Below are positions 41,732-50,315 of a stretch of DNA of 64,000 nt, piece after piece (position 1 is the first letter of the stretch; every line of letters begins with the position of its first letter). The stretch is from assembly GCF_021390495.1 (NCBI RefSeq), contig NZ_JAJEJP010000002.1, positions 2,542,001-2,606,000 on the forward strand. Direction: 5' to 3'. Made by a program: the position numbers and the translations under genes. The notes below the pieces were generated by a model, which made no database searches, was not told the origin of the DNA, and saw nothing but the letters and a program-made list of their open reading frames with translations. The stretch comes from Paraburkholderia sp. ZP32-5. GTDB taxonomy: Bacteria; Pseudomonadota; Gammaproteobacteria; Burkholderiales; Burkholderiaceae.

Positions 41732-42757
41732 TCAAAATTGCTGGCGAATTCCGACGCCAAAGCCGCTTCCTGAACCGGCAGCCGATACCTTGTCGTAAAG
41801 GTATGTCGCATATACCGAAGTGCGCTTCGAAAGTGGCTGTACATACCCCAAAGCGCCGGTATTCCAGATCTTGCTGCCGACCGCAGCGCGCCTTCGGGTA
41901 TACGACCATGAAACCAGCGCGCTGCCGCTGCCGATCGGGGCGCTAATGCCAAGCTGGCCCGTGTCGTCGTGCACGTCGTCGTTGTTGTCGACGTGCTGGT
42001 ATTGCGCGTAAGCCTTTGCGTAGGTGAAGTCGTACGACACGCCCGCCTGATAGGCGTCCTGCCGCGACGCGCCGTTGAACAGCAGCGCGGTCTCCTTCAC
42101 CGACTGGAATGCCGCGGTCGCCGCTAACCGGCCACCGAAATACAACAGGTTGCCGCCGAAATTCGCTTCGCCCGGGTGCCCGGCGATGCCCGCCGTTCCA
42201 TAGATCAGGCTGCCGCTCAGGCCACCAAAGTTCGGCGTCGAATAGAGGACGGAGTTGTCCCAGCCCGTATCTCCTTGCACCGAGGCAGGGCCGATGCCCG
42301 AGTCGATATAGGTGTGCAACACCATCGGCGAGAAGTTAAATGAATCGACGAAGGGGTTGAACAGTATCGTCGATACGAATAACGGCACGGTGTTGCGGCC
42401 GAGCGTCAGCGTGCCTAGCGTCGATTGCAGGCCGACATAGGCATTGCGCGCGAAAAGCGATTGGCCATCGAACGATCCATAACGGCCATTGTTGATTCGA
42501 AAAAAGTCCTCGAGCGCGAAAACAGCCTTCAGGTTTCCACCCAGGTCCTCGCTGCCCTTCAACCCCCAGTACGAAGTGCTCATCCCGCCGCCCGAAACTG
42601 TCCAGGCCGTTCCCGGTGCACCGCTAGGGTGTACAGCCCCGGCAAACGCATCGACCAGCCCGTACAGCGAAACGCTCGACTGCGCCCTTGCGGCAGAGGC
42701 CATTCCGCCGACTGCCAACGTAATGGTCGCGGCTACGACGCTCATTCTTCTGCTCAT
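41732..42757 (-). CDS. Gram-negative porin
   Basis: This 341-residue porin has a signal peptide ending 'SAARAQ', mature start 'SSVSLYGLVDAF', 'KGSEDLGGNLKAVFALEDFF', and terminal 'GVGIRQQF'. GGAG precedes its ATG. It is divergent from ndmC, with shared control region 42758-42970, and so probably belongs to the purine-alkaloid module. Confidence 0.9.
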   Translation of the reverse strand: MSRRMSVVAATITLAVGGMASAARAQSSVSLYGLVDAFAGAVHPSGAPGTAWTVSGGGMSTSYWGLKGSEDLGGNLKAVFALEDFFRINNGRYGSFDGQSLFARNAYVGLQSTLGTLTLGRNTVPLFVSTILFNPFVDSFNFSPMVLHTYIDSGIGPASVQGDTGWDNSVLYSTPNFGGLSGSLIYGTAGIAGHPGEANFGGNLLYFGGRLAATAAFQSVKETALLFNGASRQDAYQAGVSYDFTYAKAYAQYQHVDNNDDVHDDTGQLGISAPIGSGSALVSWSYTRRRAAVGSKIWNTGALGYVQPLSKRTSVYATYLYDKVSAAGSGSGFGVGIRQQF

Positions 42758-42851
42758 TCCCGTCTCCTCAGTAAGGATGATGCCGGGGCATGCGATCTGC
42801 CAACCGGTGCGTCGAATCTAACCGGTCAAAATTCCGAATGAATACAATATC

Positions 42852-42882
42852 GGTATACACGATATACGACACTTTGCATACC
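42852..42882. promoter_or_regulatory. GGTATAC/GATATAC cluster in divergent porin-ndmC promoter
   Basis: GGTATAC (42852-42858), GATATAC (42861-42867) and GCATACC (42876-42882) fall in the divergent promoter. FCD-type GntR proteins often bind short GTATAC-centred palindromes, and the same GGTATAC lies 114 bp before the regulator gene. Confidence 0.4.
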
Positions 42883-42970
42883 AAACGGAGGTAGACTGCT
42901 TTCGTCGATGTCGGAATCCAATCGATGCAATGCTGGGCCGGCGCAAGGCCCGCCCACGAAGGAGACAACA

Positions 42971-43846
42971 ATGCACATAGAAGCGATCACGCTTGACGAG
43001 TGGTATCCGGTCGCGCTGGAAGACGATCCGGTGCCGGGGCGGGACTATAGAACGCAGTTGCTGGGGACGGAGATTATTTACCGCCTGGATCAGCAGGGAA
43101 ATCCCACGGTACGCGTGGCTGGCGACGGGCGCCCATGTCCTGTCGAACGTCGTTACCAGGCCTACTGGACATCGTTGGGGCAACCCGGCAATGCATTCTT
43201 CGATATTCCCGAATTCGCCGAGCCCGACCGCCGGATGATCTCGCTAGGGTCCATGCGCATCCATGTGGCGGGACTGCGTGCAGTCGAAAACTTCCTCGAC
43301 ATGGCGCACTTCCCGTTCGTACATGGCGGATTGCTGGGCGAGGTTCCGCACACACAGGTGCGTCCATACAAGGTCACGCACGATTCGCAAAGCGGCGACC
43401 TGTACGCGCTCGACTGCGCTTTTTACCAACCGATGGCAGCCGCATCCGCGAGTGGCGGCATTGACGCACAGTATGTGTACAGAGTTATGCGACCACTGTC
43501 AGCGATGCTTTACAAGACCTGTGCAGCCGATCCGCAGCGGCGCGACATCATCTGCCTGTTCACGCAACCGCTCGACGACGAATGGTGCATCGCTCATCTC
43601 GTCCTCGCGTGCATCGACGCAGAACACTCCGACAGCGAATTGCGGCTGTTTCAGCAAACCATCGTCGGTCAGGACGTCACGATTCTAAATAACCACTGGC
43701 CGCGCATGCTGCCGCTCGATCCAAGGTTCGAGGTGCCCGGGCGCGCGGACGCGATGTCCAGTGCGTACCGCCGATGGCTCGCCGACAAGGGCGTCGTCTA
43801 CGGAACCTATCGCCCTGTATCGCAAGCGAGCGAGGTGAGCGCATGA
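42971..43846 (+). CDS. ndmC: NdmC-like Rieske-less oxygenase (N7-demethylase catalytic subunit)
   Basis: This 291-residue protein has the catalytic domain of a Rieske oxygenase, including 'ENFLDMAHFPFVHGG' with the mononuclear-iron histidines. The whole Rieske cluster segment is missing: no C-x-H/C-x2-H pair, and only about 60 residues precede the catalytic part. This is the known form of NdmC, 7-methylxanthine N-demethylase, which relies on the Rieske domain of its reductase NdmD. AAGGAGA precedes ATG 42971. Its stop overlaps the ndmD start (ATGA). Identity is strongly supported by the following genes. Confidence 0.82.
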   Translation: MHIEAITLDEWYPVALEDDPVPGRDYRTQLLGTEIIYRLDQQGNPTVRVAGDGRPCPVERRYQAYWTSLGQPGNAFFDIPEFAEPDRRMISLGSMRIHVAGLRAVENFLDMAHFPFVHGGLLGEVPHTQVRPYKVTHDSQSGDLYALDCAFYQPMAAASASGGIDAQYVYRVMRPLSAMLYKTCAADPQRRDIICLFTQPLDDEWCIAHLVLACIDAEHSDSELRLFQQTIVGQDVTILNNHWPRMLPLDPRFEVPGRADAMSSAYRRWLADKGVVYGTYRPVSQASEVSA

Positions 43847-45558
43847 CGAACAGGCAGAACTGGTATCCGGTCGCGCGTTCGGGCGATCTCGCTCCGCGGC
43901 ACATATTTCATGGCGAATTGCAGGGAGTCGAACTCGCACTGTGGCGCACCGACGCCGGCATCGTCAACGCGTGGGAGAACCGCTGTCCGCATCGTAGCGT
44001 GCGCTTCACGCTGGGCGTGAATACCGGCACGGCGCTGCAGTGTCAGTACCACGGTTGGCGCTACCGCCACGGCGACGGTCAATGCATCTACATGCCGGCA
44101 GCGACGAACGGCGTCGCGCCGCCGAATGCATGCGCACGTCCATTCGCGATCACGGAGGCGAGCGGCTACGTGTGGGCCAGTATCGACGCGGCACCCGATG
44201 CGCGGCCTCCGACGCTGCCATTCGTGCCTTTGGCAGTGGTGCTGCGCAGTGTCGTCGTGCACGCAGACGAGGAATCGGTGCGTGCCGCGCTCAAACGCTA
44301 TGCCCAACTCGACGCCGGCTTTGTGCGCGGCACTGCGAGCATCGTCAATAACGGGGGGATGGTGGAAGCGGCCTGGCAGTCCCGCGATAACGGAGCACAG
44401 CGCGTGCGGTTCGCATTGCAGCCGGCCGCCCGTGGCAAAACTGTCATTCATGCGTCGACCGAGCGGTCGGTGGTCGGCAGCGAGTTGGCCACTCGCTGGC
44501 ACAACCGGAATCTGATGATATTGCGCCGGCAAGTGGAAGAAACATGCCACGTCTTCAAGGACGAGCCGCGCTACATCCCGATCGCGCAGGTACACAACGG
44601 CACGCAGCGGCACACCACCGCGCTGTATACCGCGACCGTTTCCGCGCGGCGCCATACCAGCGAAGACATCGTCGAACTGCGGCTTGCGCTTCCGGCCGGC
44701 GTCGAACTGCCGTTCGAGCCCGGAGCACACATCGACGTGCATACGCCCGCGGGATTCGTCCGTCAGTATTCGCTGCTCAACGCGCCCCACGAGCGCCGTG
44801 AATTCGTGCTCGGCGTGAAGCGCGAACCGCAATCGCGCGGTGGATCCGCGTCGATCCATGATCAGGTGAAGCACGGCGATACCTTGACCGTATCGGCGCC
44901 AAAAAACCACTTCGGCTTGTCGCCCGCGAAGGGCGCTTGCCTGATCGCGGGAGGGATCGGAATTACTCCAATCCTCGCCATGGCGCAGTCGTTGCAGGCA
45001 CAGAAACGTCCTTATCGGCTGCACTATTTCGCTCGGAGCACCGCACACGTCGCATTTAGCGACCGCCTCGACAAGCTCAACGCAGTCGAACACCATTGCG
45101 GATTCGATCCGGCACAGACGCGGCTCGCGTTAGCCCAATTATTCGTTGCGCTACCGGCCAATCACGATGTGTACGTATGCGGCCCTAAGCCGTTGATCGA
45201 CTGCGCGATCGAACTCGCGCGCAACGCGGAGATTGCAGCGTCGCGCGTGCACGTCGAGCGCTTCGCGAACGATGTCGAAACGTCGAACGACCGGCCTTTT
45301 CGCGTCCGTCTTGCGAAGAGCGGCACGGAACTGAGCGTACCGGCAGGCGTGAGTGTCGCGACAATGCTGCGCACGCATGGCACACCGATCGACACGTCGT
45401 GTGAACAAGGTGTGTGCGGCACCTGCAAGATTGGCGTGCTCGACGGCGAGCCCGAGCATCGCGACGTTTATCTCACGGATGCGGAAAAGGCCAGCGGACG
45501 CTGCATGATGGCGTGCGTGTCGCGTAGCCAGTCGGCGCTGCTGGTGCTCGACCTGTAA
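43843..45558 (+). CDS. ndmD: NdmD-like reductase with N-terminal Rieske domain
   Basis: This 571-residue protein joins three parts. The N-terminal Rieske domain has Cys48-x-His50 and Cys67-x2-His70 (CPHRS, CQYHGW). A phthalate-dioxygenase-reductase core has 'RQYSL' for FMN and 'GGIGITPILAMAQ' for NADH. A plant-type [2Fe-2S] ferredoxin end has 'CEQGVCGTCKIG' plus a distal Cys. The extra Rieske domain is the mark of NdmD, which supplies electrons and the Rieske cluster to NdmC. The start 43843 overlaps ndmC by 4 bp; the longer frame from 43774 lies in ndmC. Confidence 0.88.
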   Translation: MTNRQNWYPVARSGDLAPRHIFHGELQGVELALWRTDAGIVNAWENRCPHRSVRFTLGVNTGTALQCQYHGWRYRHGDGQCIYMPAATNGVAPPNACARPFAITEASGYVWASIDAAPDARPPTLPFVPLAVVLRSVVVHADEESVRAALKRYAQLDAGFVRGTASIVNNGGMVEAAWQSRDNGAQRVRFALQPAARGKTVIHASTERSVVGSELATRWHNRNLMILRRQVEETCHVFKDEPRYIPIAQVHNGTQRHTTALYTATVSARRHTSEDIVELRLALPAGVELPFEPGAHIDVHTPAGFVRQYSLLNAPHERREFVLGVKREPQSRGGSASIHDQVKHGDTLTVSAPKNHFGLSPAKGACLIAGGIGITPILAMAQSLQAQKRPYRLHYFARSTAHVAFSDRLDKLNAVEHHCGFDPAQTRLALAQLFVALPANHDVYVCGPKPLIDCAIELARNAEIAASRVHVERFANDVETSNDRPFRVRLAKSGTELSVPAGVSVATMLRTHGTPIDTSCEQGVCGTCKIGVLDGEPEHRDVYLTDAEKASGRCMMACVSRSQSALLVLDL

Positions 45559-45571
45559 AGGAACCCTGACG

Positions 45572-46207
45572 ATGATTCTCTACGACTACGAGCTGTCGGG
45601 CAATTGCTACAAGCTTCGTCTTCTTCTGAACATTTTGAACGTGAAGTACGAGCGCCGCGGCGTCGAGTTCTATCCGCGCCGTGAACACAAGGAAGAGGCA
45701 TTTCTGGCGATCAACCCCCTCGGTCAGCTGCCGGTACTCGACGACGACGGATTCGTGATCCGCGACGCACAAGCAATTCTGACCTATCTGGCAGCCCGAT
45801 ACGATCCGACCGGCTCGTGGTATCCGGTCCTTAATCCTCGCGTGCTCGGCGAAATCAATCAATGGTTGGCCTTTGCAGACGCAATCACGTCCACGGCGTC
45901 GGCAGCGCGCCTGCACGACCTGTTGCGATACGAACTCGATGTTGAGCGCGCTCGGGCCGGTGCGCATGCGCTGTTTCGCGTGCTCGACGAACATCTGTGG
46001 TTCTCCGAACGGGAATACGCCGGCTGGTTGTGCACGCCAGATCACCCAACGGTTGCCGACATTGCGTGCTTTCCGTACGTGATGCTCTCCGACGAGGGAG
46101 GTATCTCGCTGATCGACTATCCGGCAATCAGGCGCTGGACCGACCGCGTGAAGCAAATCCCCGGATTCATCGTGATGTCCGGCATTTTCGACACTTCGAC
46201 TTGCTGA
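45572..46207 (+). CDS. ndmE: NdmE-like glutathione S-transferase-fold protein
   Basis: This 211-residue protein has an N-terminal thioredoxin-like half ('LYDYELSGNCYKLRLLLNILN', 'NPLGQLPVLDDDGFVIRDAQAILTYLA') and a helical C-terminal half ('TVADIACFPYV'). In the NdmCDE complex the GST-like NdmE has a structural role in joining NdmC and NdmD. An AAGGAAC site and 13-bp gap place it in the ndmCD operon. As a lone protein it would be called a GST; the context makes NdmE likely. Confidence 0.82.
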   Translation: MILYDYELSGNCYKLRLLLNILNVKYERRGVEFYPRREHKEEAFLAINPLGQLPVLDDDGFVIRDAQAILTYLAARYDPTGSWYPVLNPRVLGEINQWLAFADAITSTASAARLHDLLRYELDVERARAGAHALFRVLDEHLWFSEREYAGWLCTPDHPTVADIACFPYVMLSDEGGISLIDYPAIRRWTDRVKQIPGFIVMSGIFDTSTC

Positions 46208-46262
46208 AGATATTTGACCGATTTATAAAGGCTCTCTCAAGGAGCCGCCACGGAGACAAAGC

Positions 46263-47642
46263 ATGCCCTCTTATCGTTATCTTCCCGCGGCGTCACGCAG
46301 TCCTGCTGACCAGCTACTGCCGTTTGGCCGCCTCGCCCTGCTCGGGTTCCAACACGTGCTCGTGATGTACGCCGCGGCCATCGCCGTGCCGCTGATCATC
46401 GGCGGCGCGTTGAACCTGCCGAAGGATCAGACCGCTCACCTCATCAGTGCCGATCTTTTCGTATCCGGTCTGGTGACGATGGTGCAGACGATGGGTATTC
46501 CACTCTTCGGTGTGCGTTTGCCGATCATGATGGGCGTATCGTTTACCGGTATCGGCACGATGATTGCAATCGCAAGCAATGCGCAGCTCGGCTTGCCCGG
46601 AGTGTTTGGCTCGATGCTGGCCGCGGGCGCAATCGTCATCCTGCTTGCGCCGCTGATTGCAAGGATCCTGCGTTTCTTCCCGGCCGTGGTGGTCGGCACG
46701 ATTCTGCTCGCAATAGGCGTGTCGTTGATGCAGGTCAGCGTGATATGGGCGGCCGGGGGATTCGGCGTGAAAGATTTCGGCAATCCGGTCTATATTGCCG
46801 TCGCTTTCGCGGTGATGCTATTCATCGTACTGATGGCCAAGTATTCGCGCGGGTTCATCAATAACGTTTCCGTACTGTTCGGTATCGGCTTTGGCATCGC
46901 GGCGAGCATGCTGCTCGGGAAAGTGGACTTCAGTGGTGTCGGCGAAGCGCCGTGGCTCGGCCTTGTTCTGCCCTTTCATTTCGGCGCGTTCCGCTTCGAT
47001 CTGTGGTCCATCGTCAGCATGACAGTCGTGATGATGGTCAATGTGATCGAAACCGCGGGTGTATTCGTTGCGGTAAGCCGGATGGCGGACAAGCCGGTGA
47101 GCCAGGACGACCTCGTACGCGGTTTTCGTGCCGATGGACTCGGCTCGGTGCTCGGAGCGGTGTTCAATATTTTCCCGTATTCGTCATACTCGGAGAATGT
47201 CGGATTGCTCGAAGTGACTGGCGTGCGTAGCCGCTGGGTATGCGCGACGGGCGGCGCGATCCTCGTACTGCTTGCACTCGTGCCGAAGCTGTCGGCGGTG
47301 GTCGCTTCGGTGCCCGTGTTCGTTCTGGGTGGCGTCGGCATGATCATGTTCGGGATGATCAGCGTGACGGGCATCAAGATGCTGAGCAGGGTGGATTTCG
47401 TCAAACAGCCTTTGAACGGCTTTACCGTTGCGATCAGCATTGGCGTTGGTCTGACTCCGGCATTCGCGCAACATTTCTTCGACCGCTTCCCCGCCGAACT
47501 CGCACCGCTGCTGCAAAGCGGCATTGTGTTGGCGGCGATCTGCGCCGTGGGGTTGAACGTGCTGTTCAATGGCTTCGGCAGTAGCCGCGAAACGGTGGCA
47601 GACAATGCTTCGACTTCGGAGACAGCGCTCGTGAACAAGTGA
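46263..47642 (+). CDS. NCS2-family xanthine/uracil permease
   Basis: This 459-residue nucleobase:cation symporter-2 protein has about twelve to fourteen helices. The family motif 'QHVLVMYAAAIAVPLIIGGAL' is near residue 30, 'GVSFTGIGTMIAIA' follows, and the late 'PYSSYSENVGLLEVTGVRSR' contains the conserved substrate-site region. It resembles the xanthine/urate branch. GGAGACAAAGC precedes the ATG. Co-orientation with ndmCDE suggests that it imports a methylxanthine or xanthine. Confidence 0.92.
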   Translation: MPSYRYLPAASRSPADQLLPFGRLALLGFQHVLVMYAAAIAVPLIIGGALNLPKDQTAHLISADLFVSGLVTMVQTMGIPLFGVRLPIMMGVSFTGIGTMIAIASNAQLGLPGVFGSMLAAGAIVILLAPLIARILRFFPAVVVGTILLAIGVSLMQVSVIWAAGGFGVKDFGNPVYIAVAFAVMLFIVLMAKYSRGFINNVSVLFGIGFGIAASMLLGKVDFSGVGEAPWLGLVLPFHFGAFRFDLWSIVSMTVVMMVNVIETAGVFVAVSRMADKPVSQDDLVRGFRADGLGSVLGAVFNIFPYSSYSENVGLLEVTGVRSRWVCATGGAILVLLALVPKLSAVVASVPVFVLGGVGMIMFGMISVTGIKMLSRVDFVKQPLNGFTVAISIGVGLTPAFAQHFFDRFPAELAPLLQSGIVLAAICAVGLNVLFNGFGSSRETVADNASTSETALVNK

Positions 47643-47681
47643 TGCACGTCACTATGTGCGACGAGTCACGACAACCTGGGC

Positions 47682-47927
47682 ATGCCGCCGCGTTTTCGCT
47701 CGTCAGCAAGTACAGTTGCCAAGCGCGATCTGGTCATGCCGAGGTGGCCACACTCAATTGGCGTGCTTCTCGAAGCAAGCATGGTGCAGGCAGCGCTCAA
47801 GTCACGGGTCGCATTGGATATCGAGAGCATTGCGGCGATCCTCACTCTTGTGCGCGACGAGGAGCATGGTCCAGGATTGCTACTACCGCCCTTAGCGAAA
47901 ATATCGCGTGTGTCTCGCGTCAGCTGA
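47682..47927 (+). pseudogene. Remnant of a LysR-type regulator (effector domain)
   Basis: The frame reads 'LVMPRWPHSIGVLLEASM', then 'IESIAAILTLVRDEEHGPGLLLP'. This is the LysR effector-domain pattern in which a Pro-x-x-Pro-His strand is followed by an effector helix and an 'LV..G.G..LLP' segment. No DNA-binding domain precedes it and the frame ends soon after, so it is a decayed fragment between the permease and a porin. The remaining 47643-48002 sequence holds no gene. Confidence 0.55.
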
Positions 47928-48002
47928 AGCGAGATGTCCAAACTCCGACGGCGTATCTCCGCGACCAGGCCGTCAGAGTCTGCATTCGCGCGACGATATC
48001 GC

Positions 48003-49166
48003 TTAGAACAGGTGCCTGAAAGATACGAGAACAGCGGTCTGATTCAGACTCGACGACGGTGCATCGGTACCAACCAGCACCGCCTGCCCGAGCGGAGCGG
48101 CAAAGTCAGGGGTATGCGAGGCACGCTGATAGGCGACCTGCATATAGACGTCGGTGCGCTTGGTCAGGTTGTAGTCGATCATCGCGCCGAAATTGCCCCA
48201 ATGCGGGTGAGCCTGACCGGCAGCGCTGTCATAGCTGGCCATCGTGTACGTGTACATCAGACCGCCAAAGAACGTCGGCGTGAACTGATATTTGGCGTTG
48301 ATCTCGAAGTTGTTGAACCGGAGTGAATCGGCCGGATTGGCAAGATTGCCAAAGTATTCGCTTCCAGTGACGTTCGTCAGGTTCGTGTGCGTGTAGATAA
48401 AGCCTACCGTGGCCGCGGACGTCAGCGCATAGTTGATACCGCCACCGAAGATCTGGTTGCGCTCGGCGCTGAAATTGGTGTCGGCGGAAGAGACCGCTCC
48501 GCCCGCATTCGTCGTGGCATTTCCATTGACCTGCAGATACGCGCCGACGACTGTGACGGCTCCGTTAGCGTACTGCCCGGCAAGTCCATACAGACGATTG
48601 TTGGCAAATTCACCAGCCGCGTTACTGAACGCGTACATGCCTTCAAACGTGAAGCCTGCATATTTGTTGCTGACGAACTTCACCGAGTTGCTCACGCGGA
48701 TCGAGTTGTCGGTATTGTCATTGTCATACACGTGCGAGAGCAGACTGCCTGCCCAGTTTCCGTTGGCGGTCAGAGGACCCAGCATGTCAACCAGAGGATC
48801 GTACTGGCGCCCCATGGTCAAGGTTCCTAAATTGGCAGACTGAACTCCGACATACGCCTGACGTCCGAAGATCCGGCCGCCATTGTTGAGATTGCCGGTA
48901 TTGAGGTTGAAGCCGTTCTCAATCTGGAACAGCGCCTTCAGACCTCCGCCGAGATCTTCCACGCCTTTCAGGCCCCACCGGTCTCCGGAATCCTGGCCCG
49001 ACGTCGTTTGAATATTGCTCTTGCCTTTGACGTTACTCGTGTACTGCAGGCCTTCATCTATCGCACCGTAGAGTGTCACGGTGCTCTGCGCAAACGCCTG
49101 CATCGGCGTAGCGACAACACCGGTGGCCGCCAACGCAAATAGCACCTTCCTTGTCTTCTGTTTCAT
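48003..49166 (-). CDS. Gram-negative porin
   Basis: This 387-residue porin has a signal peptide 'MKQKTRKVLFALAATGVVATPMQAFA', mature start 'QSTVTLYGAIDEGLQYTS', 'KGVEDLGGGLKALFQIENGF', and terminal 'LVSFRHLF'. The start 49166 follows AGGAAG; the longer frame from 49226 has no homology. It probably serves the adjacent minus-strand operon. Confidence 0.92.
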   Translation of the reverse strand: MKQKTRKVLFALAATGVVATPMQAFAQSTVTLYGAIDEGLQYTSNVKGKSNIQTTSGQDSGDRWGLKGVEDLGGGLKALFQIENGFNLNTGNLNNGGRIFGRQAYVGVQSANLGTLTMGRQYDPLVDMLGPLTANGNWAGSLLSHVYDNDNTDNSIRVSNSVKFVSNKYAGFTFEGMYAFSNAAGEFANNRLYGLAGQYANGAVTVVGAYLQVNGNATTNAGGAVSSADTNFSAERNQIFGGGINYALTSAATVGFIYTHTNLTNVTGSEYFGNLANPADSLRFNNFEINAKYQFTPTFFGGLMYTYTMASYDSAAGQAHPHWGNFGAMIDYNLTKRTDVYMQVAYQRASHTPDFAAPLGQAVLVGTDAPSSSLNQTAVLVSFRHLF

Positions 49167-49419
49167 CTTCCTGATTCCCCTGCTAAAGGATTGATTTGGC
49201 TTCGTACCTGCCCCGGTTGATCGCATGATCCCGGCGACAACGAGAGACTAAGTTGGACGAAATAACGCCCCAATGAAAAACAGTTTTGATACAAATGCGT
49301 TGCTGACGCCCCACATCAAAACTGGCCAAATCAATCCACATCGCTGTTGGCTTTTTTTACTTTTCTATTTTCAGACCAACTGGATGCCACGAACCGCAGG
49401 TCGCCCTACGGTTCATGGA
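49167..49419. other. Region upstream of porin
   Basis: About 250 bp without a gene. An AT-rich run near 49345-49375 may be part of the porin promoter, but no clear box pair stands out. Confidence 0.35.
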
Positions 49420-50205
49420 TTACACGCTTGCGATCAGTCCGCCGTCCACCCGCACCACCGATCCAGTCACGTAAGATGCCGCTTCACTCGCGAGGAAAGC
49501 TGCGGCATGCGCGTATTCTTCCGGTCTCCCGTAACGCCCAAGAGGAATCGAGCCGGTACTTTCCGCCGATACTTCCTCAACGGTGCGGCCTTCCCGCGTG
49601 GCCTTGGCTTCATCGAGGAAGCGGATACGATCGGTCCCGATACGGCCCGGTATGATCAGGTTGGCCGTAATGCCGTCACGACCGACCTCCCTCGCGAGCG
49701 TTTTAGACCAGCCGACCAGAGACATGCGCAGCGCGTTCGAAATGGCAAGCCCCGGAATTGGTGCGACTACGCCGGAGGATGCGCTTGTTACTACGCGCCC
49801 CCACTTTTTTTCTTTCATACCCGGCAGTACACGATCCGTAATTCCGATGACCGAAAGGACCATGGAGCGGAAATGCTTTTCCCACAGATCCGCGGGCTGG
49901 CCGGAGGCCGGCGTGGGGGGCGGCCCACCTGTGTTGTTCACAAGGATGTCGACACTGCCGAATCGAGCCTCGATCGCACTGATTCGAGTATCGATAACAG
50001 ACAGGTCGCCAAGATCCCATTCGACGGACATTTCTTCGCCGCCTTCCTTTCGGACGTTTTCGGCGACGCTCGCAAGCGCGGCAAGGTTAATGTCCGCCAG
50101 CACGACCTTGGCCCCTTCGCGGGCAAGAGCCAGCGCGATCGCGCCGCCGAGTCCACCACCCGCTCCAGTAACGAGCGCGACCTTGTTTTTAATTCCTAGA
50201 TCCAT
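49420..50205 (-). CDS. SDR-family protein lacking the canonical Tyr/Lys
   Basis: This 261-residue Rossmann protein has the cofactor motif 'VTGAGGGLGGAIALALA' and 'ILVNNTGGPPP' in place of NNAG. At the active site the Ser is present ('TSASSG'), but the Tyr-x3-Lys is replaced by Ser-Asn-x-x-Arg ('AISNALRMSLVGWSKTLA'). This is a recognised SDR variant whose activity is unclear. It lies 110 bp downstream of the LysR gene and may be co-transcribed. Confidence 0.85.
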   Translation of the reverse strand: MDLGIKNKVALVTGAGGGLGGAIALALAREGAKVVLADINLAALASVAENVRKEGGEEMSVEWDLGDLSVIDTRISAIEARFGSVDILVNNTGGPPPTPASGQPADLWEKHFRSMVLSVIGITDRVLPGMKEKKWGRVVTSASSGVVAPIPGLAISNALRMSLVGWSKTLAREVGRDGITANLIIPGRIGTDRIRFLDEAKATREGRTVEEVSAESTGSIPLGRYGRPEEYAHAAAFLASEAASYVTGSVVRVDGGLIASV

Positions 50206-50315
50206 GTTGTATCCATTCTGCCCAGCATTGCTGCCGAGCCGGGTTGAAAATGCGGCCTTACGGCCGGCCGTGTTAACGTGAAGTAGCCGTTTCCCGCCAA
50301 CGAACCACCCGCTCT

